Source: Rhynchopus sp. YZ270_cl-10 (lineage: Eukaryota > Euglenozoa > Diplonemea > Diplonemida > Diplonemidae). From it: a stretch of 64,000 nucleotides of DNA. The position numbers and the translations under genes were made by a program. The notes under the pieces are model-generated. The model made no database searches. It was not told the DNA's origin and saw only the letters and a program-made list of their open reading frames with translations. Shown piece by piece: positions 20,994 to 30,999 of this stretch; position 1 is the stretch's first letter; every line of letters starts with the position of its first letter. The stretch is from positions 186,001-250,000 of the forward strand of contig OZ037918.1 in assembly GCA_964035575.1 (NCBI GenBank). Reading direction: 5' to 3'.

Positions 20994-21451
20994 TTTTTTT
21001 AAATACATTTACCTAGCGAGTAGGCAGGTTGAACGTCACTGGCATTGCACTGCCTGTATCACCTTCCTGCGGTTTTTTGGTATAAAAAAAAAAGGTACAA
21101 AAATACCCATTGTATTTTAGGCTTCTTGCATTTTCATCACAAAAAAAAATATAAATAAAACCCGGGGGGCTGGGATAAAAATGCAAAAAACAAAAAAAAT
21201 TGAGGCAGCGTTTTTTGTGTAGCAACGCGTATTACCTGCTTCTATATAAAAAAAACCCCCTCGCATGGAGGGGGATGTACCCAGCCGAAGTGTTCTTTTT
21301 TTTTTTCTTCTTTTTATAAAGGAAGAAGGGTTACGCTGGCTCCAAGAGGCGGGGGGGAGGCTTTTTTTATGTCAAAGAAATCATGGGTCCCTCTCTTCAG
21401 CTAATAGCATCAAGAGAGAGGATTTAAAGAAAAAAAAAGAAGAAGGAAAAA
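20994..21451. other. Spacer
   Basis: No gene recognised. Confidence 0.5.
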
Positions 21452-21520
21452 TGGTGCTCCGGGAGGGGTCGATATTAACAGGTCGCTGACAGGTCATTGA
21501 CCGACTTCCGAAAAGCACCA
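21452..21520 (+). repeat. Family Y hairpin repeat, copy 3
   Basis: TGGTGCTCCGGGAGGGGTCG, ATATTAACAGGTCGCTGACA, GGTCATTGACCGACTTCCGA, AAAGCACCA. Confidence 0.7.
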
Positions 21521-21559
21521 AAAAAGCATTAATTTGGACAATTCCTAATCAAGAAAACA

Positions 21560-21621
21560 TTTTTTTTTTTTGAAAACCTGGTTGTATTAGTGTACCCACC
21601 CGAGGATGAAATCCACCAACC
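21560..21621 (-). repeat. Family T repeat, subtype b
   Basis: A twelve-T run, then GAAAACCTGGTTGTATTAGT, GTACCCACCCGAGGATGAAA, TCCACC. Confidence 0.55.
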
Positions 21622-21717
21622 TTTTTTTTGAAAACAAAAAAAAAAACAACAACAAGAAACCTTAAAAGATAAAAACCAATCAATATCCCAAATACTTACC
21701 AGACACGCTGGATAATG

Positions 21718-21836
21718 TAAGGGAGGGGGGAGGGAGGGGGGAAGAGAATGGGGGAAAGGGGAAGGGAAGATGGAAAAAGGGAGAGAGAGAGAGCAAGAGA
21801 GAGAGAAAAAAAAAAGGGGGGGGGGGGGGGGGGGAT
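21718..21836 (+). repeat. G/A-rich low-complexity tract
   Basis: GGGAGG-type repeats, then (GA)n, an A-run and a G-run of about 18. Purine-only on the plus strand, so triplex or quadruplex folding is possible. Confidence 0.7.
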
Positions 21837-21990
21837 CCATCAAGGAAGGAAAGTCATTTCGCTTCACAAAATGACAACACCTCACCCCAAAGTAAAAATT
21901 GATCTTTGATCAAGGGGGAGTAAGAGGGAAATAGGAAGAAACCCACGAGAGCAATTTAAAAAAAAAAAAATGGTATATAAAAAAGGGGTA

Positions 21991-22025
21991 AAGATGAAGC
22001 TAAGCCTACTGTGCTTTGGTCACCT
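21991..22025 (+). repeat. Family S hairpin repeat
   Basis: AAGATGAAGCTAAGCC, TACTGTGCTTTGG, TCACCTT. Confidence 0.5.
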
Positions 22026-22925
22026 TTACAAAAAAAAAGGCCCCTCCTCTCCAAAGATTGAGCGTGCTCTAACCGTGCACATAATCTAAATGAAAAGGGG
22101 GGTAATAAAACAACGGCTTAGCCCACAAATGGGCTTCACCTCCAATATAAAAAAAAAAAGAAAGGGCGCTGAACGAAAAATTAATATTAAAGAAAAAGAA
22201 AAAAAAAAAAAAACGATGCATAAGAACATTTCTCTCAAAAAAAAAAAAAATATAGCTGTAAAAGAAATCCTGTCAAAAAAGAAAAAGAGAAAGCATGAAA
22301 AGACCAATGTACTTTCTCTCTCGTTTTTGCACAGATAATAGCAAGAAACGGGCATAGCTTATTCTCAATGGGACACAGCAGGTCCACACATTTTTGAAAA
22401 AAGAAGAACACAAACACAATTGGATCCTTTTTTTTTTGTGGGGTCAATTGTTCGTCATCCGAAAAAAAATCCAATAAAAATGGCGGGCAATGTTTGTGGG
22501 GAGAAAATGCCTTTTTTTTTGAGTCACAATGGGTTTTTTTTTGTGAGTTTACACAAAATATTACCATTTTATTTTCCGAACGAGAAATCATCCCCCCCAA
22601 CTTTAGAGGCTCTCTTATTAACACTTCCAAGAATTTGATCCTATTTTTTTGGGAGGATTTTTTTTTTTTTACCCGGAGACCCACAACAAACTGATCTCTT
22701 ACCACCCTACTAAGTTAATTAAAACAAGAAGGGCAGGGTACACTAGGAAAAGGGGATTGGGGTGTACGTGAACTGTTCCAATTTTTTTTATTATTTTTTA
22801 TTGGGGTAGGGAAGAAATAGTTGATAGTTCCTCTTGTTCCACTTTGTTGATAAAATTGGGGGGGGGGGGGGGAAATGATGCAGTTTGTCACCTACACACA
22901 ACAATCACTTACCTTTCTCGGGTTT
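22026..22925. other. Spacer
   Basis: No gene recognised. Confidence 0.5.
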
Positions 22926-22986
22926 TTTGTTTTTTTTTTAGAAGAAATCTTGGAATAGTGTAGTTGCCACCTGTGCAAGCTCCTCT
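22926..22986 (-). repeat. Family T short interspersed repeat (short form)
   Basis: TTTAGAAGAAATCTTGGAAT, AGTGTAGTTGCCACCTGTGC, AAGCTCC; closest to the copy at 2237. Confidence 0.55.
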
Positions 22987-23479
22987 CTTTTTTATATGTT
23001 ACCACACACCACAGGAAGAAAAAGACTGAGGTGTAATAATAGCGTATTGGCGAAGAATAATATAAAATAGTGGTTGCAATATTTTTTTTTGTCAATTGGG
23101 AGAGGGGGAATAGATCGGACAAAACCAATCACCTTTTAAAATAAACAAAGTTGTTCGGACATGTTCTAGTTTCATGCTGGAAAAATATGAGGGGAGCGCG
23201 CTACAATTGTGCCGGAAACATCGAGTGTCTGGTGACACAACACAAAAGTATGCGCAAAAGGGTCCTCACAAAAAAGGGGGAAAGCTATTAAACGGACAAT
23301 ACAGTTCACAACGATGTGATGGATTTCTCTTTTATTTTCGGGGGAATATTGATGGACGGGCTTCCTATTTGCAAGCCCGAACGGAGTTAACAAAGCCTTC
23401 GGCATCTGCTTGAACCGACGTCAGCAACGTTGAGGAGGACAGCATTGGGGGAGGAGTGTGGGAACAATGTGTACCCCCC
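22987..23479. other. Spacer downstream of NOX-like copy A
   Basis: No gene recognised; it would include the 3' UTR and poly(A) region of copy A. Unlike copies B and C, this flank does not carry their shared 45-bp 3' sequence. Confidence 0.5.
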
Positions 23480-26400
23480 TCAGAAGATCTCCGGTCTGAA
23501 GTCGTACTCAGCGTACGTGGAGTTGAACTCCTTGCACTCCTTCTCAAGGTCGGCCACAAGCATCGGGTTCCCACAGCAGAACACACCAACCTCAGTCGAG
23601 GTGTTCGTGATGCCCAAATCTGTGAAGATCTCACGCCAGCTCGGCCGCCCGAAGTTCGTTGCAACAGGCAGGTGTGTCAGGAAGTCGTGGCTCTTCACCG
23701 CCACCGTGTAGTGCTGCACAAGCTGGAACATGTCGAACTTCACACTCTTGTCCACAGGCTTCGCACCCTCCTTTGCAGGCTTGGCAGAGAGCGAGTACTC
23801 AGGTGTTGCAAGCTTCTTCACAGCAGGTCCCGTCAGGCAGATCTGGATCGTGAAGTCGATCTCCCCGTTCTTCACCTCGTCCATCGCACGGATCACGTCC
23901 TCCACAGTCGAGACAGCCTCCAGCTCCGCCACAAGGTAGATGAAGTGCACACGTGTGCGCTTCCCTGCGTTCTGCCTGCGTGCCTTGTTCTTCAGCAGTT
24001 CTGCCGCAACAGAGAGGAACGGCGTCACACCAATACCAGCACCAACAAGCACCATCGTCGAAAACTGGTCAAAACTCTGTGCAGGTGCGATGTACGGGCC
24101 GTCCACACCAAGGGCCATGTCCTGGCGCTGTGCCAGTGCTGTCTCCACGTGGTCTCCAAGGCGTGTCACCCAGTCCCCGTCACACTTGATCTGCAGCTCC
24201 ACCTCAGACGCAGTCACCTTCGACACTGTGAAGGGGTGCCACTCCCACCTGCTGATGCGCTCGTCCTGGATGTGCACGTACTGACCTGCCTTGTACGAGT
24301 CGATGTTGCCCTCGTCAGCACGCTTCAGGGACAGACGCAGGATACGGCCACCGTCCTTCCCGACAGGGTACAGACGTGTCATGTTCCTGTCCACCTGCAT
24401 CGGGTGCTTGGCACGCCACAGACGTCTGTACAGCATCTCCGCAAGGTACAGGAACAGCGGCGGTGCTGTCCACCAGATCGTGTCCGAACGTCCGTCCAGC
24501 TGTCCCGCAGGTGCGTACAGACGCGGGTGCTTCGACGGCTTCGTGTGCACAAGCAGCACAACCATGTACAGAATCAGGAACATGTGTGTCTGGAAGAAGA
24601 AGTTGAACAGCTTCCGTGTCGCAACGTGGTAACGTGCCACAATCACAGGGAACAGCAGGAGCACCATGCACAGGATGCCGGTGATGAACGGAAGCTGTGC
24701 CACAAGCTGGTCGTATGCGTTCTTGTCGTACTTGTGAATCAACATGTAGTAGTTCCTCGATGCACAGCCAGTGTGGATCAGCGACAGCACAGTCACAATC
24801 ACACCCAGCCACACGTGCAGGTTGATTGTCTGTCCAAACAGCGACTCAAACAGTGCAGTGCTCTGGATGGCTGTCATCGTGTGTCTGCATCCCATCATCA
24901 TCAACATGAAGTTGCACACCTTGATCGCATTCGCACACCCCTTCGCAATCGGCAGAGAGTAGCCAAGCAGGTCGAACGCAGGTCCCTGGGTGTGGTTGAA
25001 GAAGTACCACAGCCACGCACCCACAAGCGGGATGATCACACACAGCCACGAGAGCAGCGGCTTCTTCACACGGTAGAACCAGCGGGTGAAGGTCTGTCTG
25101 CAGCCTGTCACCACCCCTGGACCTGCAGGCTCGCCGTTCTCGACCTTTGTCACTGAGTACGCAACGTCGCCCTTGGGCAGACCCTTGAAGAGTGCCGACA
25201 CGGAGGAGGAAATGACTGCCTGGTCACCCATGGTCTTTTCACGCATGACACCCATTGTCTTCCCGATGCTGACCTCGAGTGCCTCACGTGTGCATGTCTC
25301 TCTGTGCACGTTGGTTGCAAGCTCGCGCTCCTGGCCAAGCTGTGCGGATCCTCTGCAGCCGAGACAGTAGAGCGCAGACTCGGTCTTGCCGACAAGGAGG
25401 TACTGGCGTGCACGGCCGAAGAAGAGACCACGCTCGCCCTTGCCGAGGATGTCGTCGAACTTGAGACGGCCCTCCTCCAGCACGAAGCGGCGCAGGCAGC
25501 AGCCACAGGCAGGCCCCACACCCTGCATGTCTGCAGGGGTGATCTCGTCCATCTCAACCTCCTCGTCGCTGGTCACTTCTTCAACGACCATGGACCCGAA
25601 GGCTGCGTCGACGGGGTTCTTGCGCACGATGGCATCCTTACCTGGCCTGCGTGGTGTGGACGGATCTGCCTTAGGCGAAGGGTTCGGAGAGTTCATCGAC
25701 GACGGCAGCGAATCAACCTCAGGAATGCAGAAGCTGCCAGGGGGCGCCATGCGTCCTGCCTTGTTCCCGTTCTTGTCGTCCCCAAAGGAGGAGTTTGCGA
25801 AGGACAGAGTTGGCGAAGCAGGCAGCCTGAACGAAGCAAAGATGGGCGACCCAGACCGCGAGTTGAACGAACCCATCTCCTTCTCGTTGCGTGCGGAGGC
25901 CGCACGTTTGAAGTCGTCGAAGCGCTCCTCATTGCGGCGCTTGCACCCACACTTCTTCAGGACAAGCATCACGCAGCACAGGACAGTGAGCAGGCCAAGA
26001 ATAGTGATCGAGGTTGCAAGCACAATGGTGCGTGTGACGGCGTCACCTCCTTCCTCCTCAGCCACCTGGCACAGAACACGTGGCAGGTCGTCTGTCGCCA
26101 CGACAGTCGGGGTGTGTCCCTTCACGCACGTCGCCGCATGGCAGATGCTGTCCACAACAAGGGCACGCATCGTCACGTTCATGTCCAGTGTCCCTGTGCA
26201 CTCAACGTTCATGTCGCGCCCAATCACTGTTGTCTGTGCCACGTCGTCTGTTGCGAGTGTCACGTACGAGAAGGCGTCGTCCCGTGCAACGATGATCGAT
26301 GTGGCGACGTAGCCAGCTGCGTCCAGCTTCGAGGCAAACAACTCCTGCACCTGGGCTGCGCTGTGCACTGCCGCCATCGAGATCGTGCGGCCGTGCAGCA

Positions 26401-26671
26401 CACAACCTGTCGCACACTCCATCTGGAACTGCAGGTCCACTGGCATCCCAATAGAGTGGTCAAGAGCGGACTGCACATCCTCCGGTGCGCCCAGGTCTGC
26501 ACAGGAGTCGACCCCCTGCACGCGGATGGTGTGGTCAAGGCCGACAGAGCACAGCTTCGACGCACCGCACACCTCCAATGCCGAGCAGTCCGCTGCACTG
26601 GCGCACTGCACTGCCGCTGCCTCCGTGTGGGGCAGCAGCAGAGCTGCAGAAAGCACTGCAACCCTCCACAT
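23480..26671 (-). CDS. NADPH-oxidase-type flavocytochrome with N-terminal ectodomain, copy A
   Basis: Intronless, 1063 aa. It likely passes electrons from cytosolic NADPH through FAD and two hemes to an acceptor across the membrane. Residues 1-18 are a signal peptide, followed by a Cys-containing ectodomain to about 208 and a transmembrane helix (210-233). An S/P-rich cytosolic linker leads to six helices (about 536-750). Heme histidine pairs sit in NLHVWLG...LIHTG (13 residues between) and QTHMF...LVHTK (12 between), the NOX spacing. HPFT (about 810) binds FAD, GAGIGVTPF (about 875) binds NADPH, CCGNP is near 1033, and the end YDFRPEIF resembles NOX C-termini. No EF-hand is seen. The frame is open upstream, but the start MWRVAV is shared by all three copies. 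A metalloreductase is the alternative. Confidence 0.85.
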   Translation of the reverse strand: MWRVAVLSAALLLPHTEAAAVQCASAADCSALEVCGASKLCSVGLDHTIRVQGVDSCADLGAPEDVQSALDHSIGMPVDLQFQMECATGCVLHGRTISMAAVHSAAQVQELFASKLDAAGYVATSIIVARDDAFSYVTLATDDVAQTTVIGRDMNVECTGTLDMNVTMRALVVDSICHAATCVKGHTPTVVATDDLPRVLCQVAEEEGGDAVTRTIVLATSITILGLLTVLCCVMLVLKKCGCKRRNEERFDDFKRAASARNEKEMGSFNSRSGSPIFASFRLPASPTLSFANSSFGDDKNGNKAGRMAPPGSFCIPEVDSLPSSMNSPNPSPKADPSTPRRPGKDAIVRKNPVDAAFGSMVVEEVTSDEEVEMDEITPADMQGVGPACGCCLRRFVLEEGRLKFDDILGKGERGLFFGRARQYLLVGKTESALYCLGCRGSAQLGQERELATNVHRETCTREALEVSIGKTMGVMREKTMGDQAVISSSVSALFKGLPKGDVAYSVTKVENGEPAGPGVVTGCRQTFTRWFYRVKKPLLSWLCVIIPLVGAWLWYFFNHTQGPAFDLLGYSLPIAKGCANAIKVCNFMLMMMGCRHTMTAIQSTALFESLFGQTINLHVWLGVIVTVLSLIHTGCASRNYYMLIHKYDKNAYDQLVAQLPFITGILCMVLLLFPVIVARYHVATRKLFNFFFQTHMFLILYMVVLLVHTKPSKHPRLYAPAGQLDGRSDTIWWTAPPLFLYLAEMLYRRLWRAKHPMQVDRNMTRLYPVGKDGGRILRLSLKRADEGNIDSYKAGQYVHIQDERISRWEWHPFTVSKVTASEVELQIKCDGDWVTRLGDHVETALAQRQDMALGVDGPYIAPAQSFDQFSTMVLVGAGIGVTPFLSVAAELLKNKARRQNAGKRTRVHFIYLVAELEAVSTVEDVIRAMDEVKNGEIDFTIQICLTGPAVKKLATPEYSLSAKPAKEGAKPVDKSVKFDMFQLVQHYTVAVKSHDFLTHLPVATNFGRPSWREIFTDLGITNTSTEVGVFCCGNPMLVADLEKECKEFNSTYAEYDFRPEIF

Positions 26672-26760
26672 AATGCTGTGTGTGTCTTGAGTGCCTTGTT
26701 CTTTTATTAGGAACCTTCTTTTTTTTTCCGATGCGTGTAATAGCGCCTGTATGGAAGGTG
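26672..26760 (-). promoter_or_regulatory. Promoter-proximal region shared by the NOX-like copies
   Basis: The minus-strand sequence GGCGCTATTACACGCAT, then AATAAAAGAACAAGGCACTC before the ATG, is shared with copies B and C. Conservation against otherwise different spacers suggests a promoter/5' UTR, or simply the duplication boundary. Confidence 0.4.
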
Positions 26761-26930
26761 TGTGTGTGAGAAGCAAAGGGTACCATACAAAAAAAACCAA
26801 GAGGCAGAGGGAGGTTCGCTTATGTAGGATGTAGGGTGGGCCGTACACGGTGCAGGGTGCACGGGGTACAGGGGAGTTGGATGGATAAAACATTTTTTGA
26901 CAAAGACCTCCTTTCCCAAAAACTTAATAG
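26761..26930 (-). repeat. Upstream block shared by NOX-like copies A and B
   Basis: This block (GGTACCATACAAAAAA, GAGGTTCGCTTATGTAGGAT, GGTGGGCCGTACACGGTGCA) is repeated at 35850-35985 upstream of copy B. It is absent from copy C, whose similarity ends near 48990. Confidence 0.75.
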
Positions 26931-27320
26931 CGGAGGGATTCAGTTGCCAAAAATGCTGGCTAAAATGCCTTCGTAACTGCAGAAGGGGGCCTTGCTGTTC
27001 CCCCACTACAGAATGCTTACACATTACAAGAAACAAGGTGACGCTATGGTATACAGAACATCTCAACTTAGAGGGGATTTCCCCACTGTTTTATCTAAGA
27101 TCTTAGTGAAAACCCACCTCGACCAAGATTTTACCTGAAATCCTAAAAAACAGGGGGGCTTTATAATTCACCCATATATCTGTGGTAAGATATTCTGCAT
27201 ACCATTATGCTCCATGAAAAAGAGTAAAAGAAAGATGGTATAAAAGGAAAGCCATGAAAGATGAAACAAAGAAAAAGAAAAATCAAAGCGGAAAACTAAT
27301 ATAGTGGGAGGGCGGGACAA

Positions 27321-27386
27321 TGTCCCCCCTAGTGGTGGCAGTATTGTGATGGGAGCCCATTGCAATACTGCCACCATTAGGGGACA
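27321..27386. repeat. Hairpin repeat
   Basis: TGTCCCCCCTAGTGGTGGCA (then GTATTG) pairs with CAATACTGCCACCATTAGGG (then GACA); loop about 16 nt. Confidence 0.7.
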
Positions 27387-27539
27387 AAGGGGGGGGAAGA
27401 GAAATCTAGTTGCGCTCGATCGATACACCCTCGCATGAGAGTGTATGCAGAGAAAAGAATGGCGGATAGAAGAAAAAAATAAATTTAAAAATGTGACAAA
27501 TTTTTGAAATACAAAACCCTTTTCGTGACAGTGTACCTA

Positions 27540-27628
27540 TACCGTAATCGCAAAAATGTTCGTAAAAAAAAAGGTCGAATTTCCAGAAAAAAATCCTGAA
27601 AAGGTCGAACATTTTTATGATTACGGTA
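27540..27628. repeat. Foldback repeat, related to 37018-37092
   Basis: TACCGTAATCGCAAAAATGT pairs imperfectly with ACATTTTTATGATTACGGTA. The inner CGAACAT is shared with the foldback at 37018. Confidence 0.65.
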
Positions 27629-28030
27629 AAAGGATTGGTGTTGACACCCTACCACTGGCCCACGAAAAGTATTGCACGAATAAAAGAGCAGTAGCAGAAG
27701 AAAACACTAAAACACAGCTAGGTGGTGTTCCCTGCGAAGGGTGGGGGGTACGTAAGTATTCCATACCGTACGAAAACGGAGGCGGGTTCACAACCGCTCC
27801 GCAACCTCGTTTATGCCCTCTAGGCCTAAACGGCCGAGGGGGTATATGAAGTGTCGGATATGAAGCAAAATGTAAAATGGTTACAGTTGGACAAGAACCT
27901 CACAAAAAAAAAAATTGGTGACCAAATAATATTGGCGGATTTTGGGCAATATTGTCCAACTGTATATCATGATGCAATAAAGAGGGAAATCTAAGATGAA
28001 TCTGTCACCCTACCAACACATCGAAAAAAT

Positions 28031-28634
28031 AAAAATTAATATTTTCTACTGTGTCTTGGTAGCAGGCAAAAAAAAAACGATTTATCGTGGAATACATCAA
28101 GATTACTACGCTACTATGATAAGGCTACAGCTGCAACGCCTGTGCAGGCAAAAGAGCAGGCGGGAGTGGGGAGAGACCACACAGGGCGCTGGCCCCCGCT
28201 CGGTTATTTATCTGGTGATATAAAAGATGGCATAGTGGAGAAACAAAAAAAGAACGTGGAAGGAAAGTAAGAAAATGATTAGGGGCACTTCCCATTTTTC
28301 AAATTTCGAGAAAAAAAAAGAAACAAAAAAGGTTGGCTGAGGGAGGGGTTGGTCATTATTATCTTGGAGGTCAGGAATGCCAACATTATATAAGAAGAAG
28401 AAGTTGAAAGTGCAAAACGTCACCGTTGATCGGCGAACGCAGTCACCGAAATCATAAAACAAAAACAAAAGAGGGGTTGAAAGCTGAACCTAAACCCCTC
28501 GTGATAAGCAACCTTTTGAACAAAAGAAAGCCAATTTCATATATTTTCCATTCAAAGAAGAGAAAATACACAAAAATGACGTTCAAAAACGACACACCAA
28601 ACAAAAAAAATCACACGGGTTGTATAAAAAAAAT
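28031..28634. other. Spacer
   Basis: No gene recognised. A degenerate family G fragment (about 28397-28450, GAAGTTGAAAGTGCAAAACG) and a family S-like piece (about 28483-28515) are present. Confidence 0.5.
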
Positions 28635-28757
28635 AAAGTGTCACTTTGCCGTTTCCCTCACCCCCCTTATTTGATGCGTTGACGCTTCCATACACAATCT
28701 CCCATTGGTGGTGTTGCGGAGCACAGTTGTGGGGTGAGTGAACGACGTTGACACTTT
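28635..28757 (+). mobile_element. Family X MITE, copy 3
   Basis: Left end AAAGTGTCACTTTGCCGTTT, right end GTGAGTGAACGACGTTGACA then CTTT: the best-preserved inverted ends of the three copies. The interior is shorter. Confidence 0.7.
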
Positions 28758-28768
28758 CCGCTCACAAC

Positions 28769-29160
28769 TTTCAAACACAAACACACATCTTCGACATGGG
28801 AGTGGGGTACGAAGGAGAGGAAGGAGAGGGGAAGAGGAAGAGCTCCTGAGAGCTCCTGATGGGGCAGCGGTCTGTGTTAGTACAATATACAGTCGTCCTA
28901 AAGCAACTTGGTGTCCTAATAAAGTGGGCAGATATCAGTAAGGTTTGTGTCTGCTTCGACAACGCCCTGCCGAGGCAGGTTCTGTGCAAACAATGTTACC
29001 CGAAGGCTGTTGGACTGAGATGGCCGTATGTTGAGGGGCACCTTTTGTTCACCAAAATATACTTGAAAACGACTGTAAATTCTTCCAGATCAGCGCAAGT
29101 CCAGAAAGGCAGTAGTGAAGGAGAAAGGAGTGTATACAGTTTTTTTTTTGAAAGCGTTCA
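28769..29160 (+). repeat. Direct duplication, partner 44992-45388
   Basis: The two segments agree almost base for base to about 29030, differ in a short stretch, and agree again to AAAGCGTTCA. A family Z-type hairpin lies inside (28954-29008). A short frame is preserved only because the DNA is identical. Confidence 0.85.
28954..29008 (+). repeat. Family Z repeat with variable hairpin
   Basis: CTTCGACAACG, stem CCTGC/GCAGG, then TTCTGTGCAAACAATGTTAC and CCGAAGGC. The tail matches the 14348 copy. Confidence 0.5.
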
Positions 29161-29476
29161 GGGCTTAGTTATTTTTTTTTTTGGTACGCGTCCGGGACCC
29201 CCCTCAAATTTTGAGCGCGCGCGCGCAAAAAAAAATAAAATACCAAAAAAAAATAACTTGTTTTGGCTGCAAAATCAATGTTGTGCCCAAAAAAAAAATT
29301 TTCAAAAAAAAAAATATTCGGAAAAAAAAATTGTTGAAATTTTCCAACTTTTTTTTTTATACTTTTCTATGCACACCACACCGGCATATTTTTTTTTATT
29401 TTTAATTTTTTATTTTTGGATTTCCAAAAATTTGAGCGCGCGCGGACGCGTACCAAAAAAAAAAATAACTAAGCCC
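29161..29476. mobile_element. 316-bp terminal-inverted-repeat element with TCA duplication
   Basis: The left end GGGCTTAGTTATTTTTTTTT (then TGGTACGCGTCC) pairs with the right end (GGACGCGTACCA, then the A-run, then AACTAAGCCC). TCA flanks both sides (29158-29160, 29477-29479). The paralogous segment has an uninterrupted GCGTTCACTTTA at 45382-45393, the expected empty site. GCGCGCGC runs lie just inside both ends. Confidence 0.75.
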
Positions 29477-29484
29477 TCACTTTA

Positions 29485-29988
29485 CTGGGGGGGGCCGAAT
29501 AGTGGACCCCCCCTGAATAGTAGACCCCCCTTGAATAGTAGACCCCCCCTGGGAATTCTGGGTTTTTTTAAATTTTTTTTCCTTTGAATAGTGGACCCCC
29601 CCTGAGAAATTCTGGGGGAAAATTTTTTTTTCCGCTGAATAGTGGACCCCCCCCAGGTTTTCGTTTTTTTTGACTTTTTGCGGAAGTCGCGGAAAAATTT
29701 TAGAGGGGATCAACTACAAATTTCAAATTGATTTTTCTTTCTTTGGATAGATTTTGTGACAAATCTTTCCAAAGAAGCAAAAATCAGTATATTTTGACAC
29801 ACCCTATCAGCCTCATCGACAGGAGGGTTTTAGTAAAAATACAGAAAAAAAATTTTGGGGGGGTCTACTATTTAGGGGGGGTCTACTATTCAACTTGGAA
29901 AAAAAAATTTTTTTTTCTGAGACCCCCGATTTATACCCGTCGGTTCGCCTAATAGTGGACCCGGGGTCTACTATTCGGCCCCCCCCAG
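29485..29988. mobile_element. 504-bp foldback element with probable TA duplication
   Basis: The ends CTGGGGGGGGCCGAATAGT and ACTATTCGGCCCCCCCCAG are inverted repeats. The interior has several GAATAGTGGACCCCCC units in both orientations. TA flanks both ends (29483-29484, 29989-29990) and the paralogue reads CACTTTAAATAT at 45387-45398. A TA duplication is typical of Tc1/mariner elements. It lies only 8 bp from the previous element. Confidence 0.65.
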
Positions 29989-30921
29989 TAACAAAAAAAA
30001 AAAAGGGTTGACAAGGTGAATATGCCTCACAGTATGCATACACATTTGTTTTGTGCGTAAAGTGTGTCAAATAGTCTGTGTTGATATTTTTATTGCAATA
30101 CGCTCCCACTGACTACCTGGGTTGTGAAGAGGAAACCTCTTTGAGGCCAAAATAAAAAAAAACTGTAGTTATTGCAGGGTTCTAGCTCAGAAGAAAAAAA
30201 AAAGAAACGGAAAAGGTGGCTCAAAAAAAAAATTTCTGCGCTTCGCGCGGAAAAATTGACCACGCCAAGTCGCTGTTTTTAACAGCAAAGGGGACTGGCT
30301 GACGACACTGAGGACCTCCTTGGCCCAGAGCTGTTGTAGAAGTCTAGCACGACCCGGCTGTACACTCTAACTCTAACTCTAAAAGTTTGTGTGCACGAAT
30401 TATCAGTAACCTCAGTACATATACAAAAGAAATGGCGGTCATGGCACCCAAAGGTTCCTGGCGAAGCCACGGTACGCAACATTTCTAAAAAATGTTGCCA
30501 AAAATGGCACTTTCGTTGGTAATTTTTGTCAGTTTCCGTAAATTTTACTTCCATGTTTTGCTTAAACAAAAGGTTCTGGCGAAGCCACGGTACGCAACAT
30601 TTCTAAAATTTGCGCTTAAATTTGCACATGTTTCCAGCTAAACTATGTCATGGGAAGGGTGGGTTGCAAGCTTGCGCCGCAGGCGCACGGTACGCTACTT
30701 TATTTATTTCGCCATGCTGCATGCTTCCTGTTCCTTCGACGTTTGACCAATCGAGTCCGGCTCGATGGTATCTCAAAAAATTCCCCAAAACGAACGATGG
30801 TTAGGCTGGGGCCTGCGTGTAAAAAAAACCCAAAAAAAAAAAAAAAATCCCAAAAAAAAAAAAAAATAACGGAAAAGGTGGGCCACCTTTTCCGTTCTAC
30901 TGAGCTAGGACCCTGGTTATT
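29989..30921. other. Spacer with repeated GGCGAAGCCACGGTACGCAA module
   Basis: GCGAAGCCACGGTACGCAAC occurs at 30463 and 30574, each followed by ATTTCTAAAA, and CGCAGGCGCACGGTACGCTA at 30675, as at 9434-9527. Near 30150 the sequence AAAAACTGTAG realigns with the duplicated segment at 45400, so 29485-30150 is extra DNA relative to that copy. No gene recognised. Confidence 0.55.
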
Positions 30922-30999
30922 GATGCAGGCACCTCCGACCCACCGTACGATGCCAGCTGGATGAAAGCACAAAGCCCGCGGCCAACAGAAGGTGTAAAA
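30922..30999 (+). repeat. Family U repeat, copy 1
   Basis: GATGCAGGCACCTCCGAC, ACGATGCCAGC, GGATGAAAGCACAAAG, CAACAGAAGGTGTAA. Copies 2 and 3 are at 36150 and 45414. Confidence 0.6.

Larger units (their letters stand above)
26931..28030 (+). repeat. Duplicated spacer, related to 37000-37720
   Basis: In the same order as at 37000-37720 one finds CTTCGTAACTGCAGAAGGGG, CTAGTTGCGCTCGATCGATA, GGTTCACAACCGCTC and TAAGATGAATCTGTC, with diverged DNA between. Together with the previous block it shows that copies A and B were duplicated with over 1 kb of upstream DNA. No gene is seen. Confidence 0.65.

Noticed and set aside
21692-21708. U1 snRNA 5'-end-like ATACTTACCAG
   Set aside because: Match ends after about ten bases with no further U1 features.
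23456-25156. 566-codon open frame opposite NOX-like copy A, with equivalents opposite B and C
   Set aside because: Same codon-bias effect; composition rich in His, Arg and Val without any motif.
28859-29035. Conserved short frame in the duplicated segment (also 45082-45258)
   Set aside because: The two copies are almost identical DNA, so the shared frame is not evidence of coding selection; no start context or domain.
29160-29587. Open frames across the TCA-flanked element
   Set aside because: They run through homopolymers and inverted repeats; no transposase motif.
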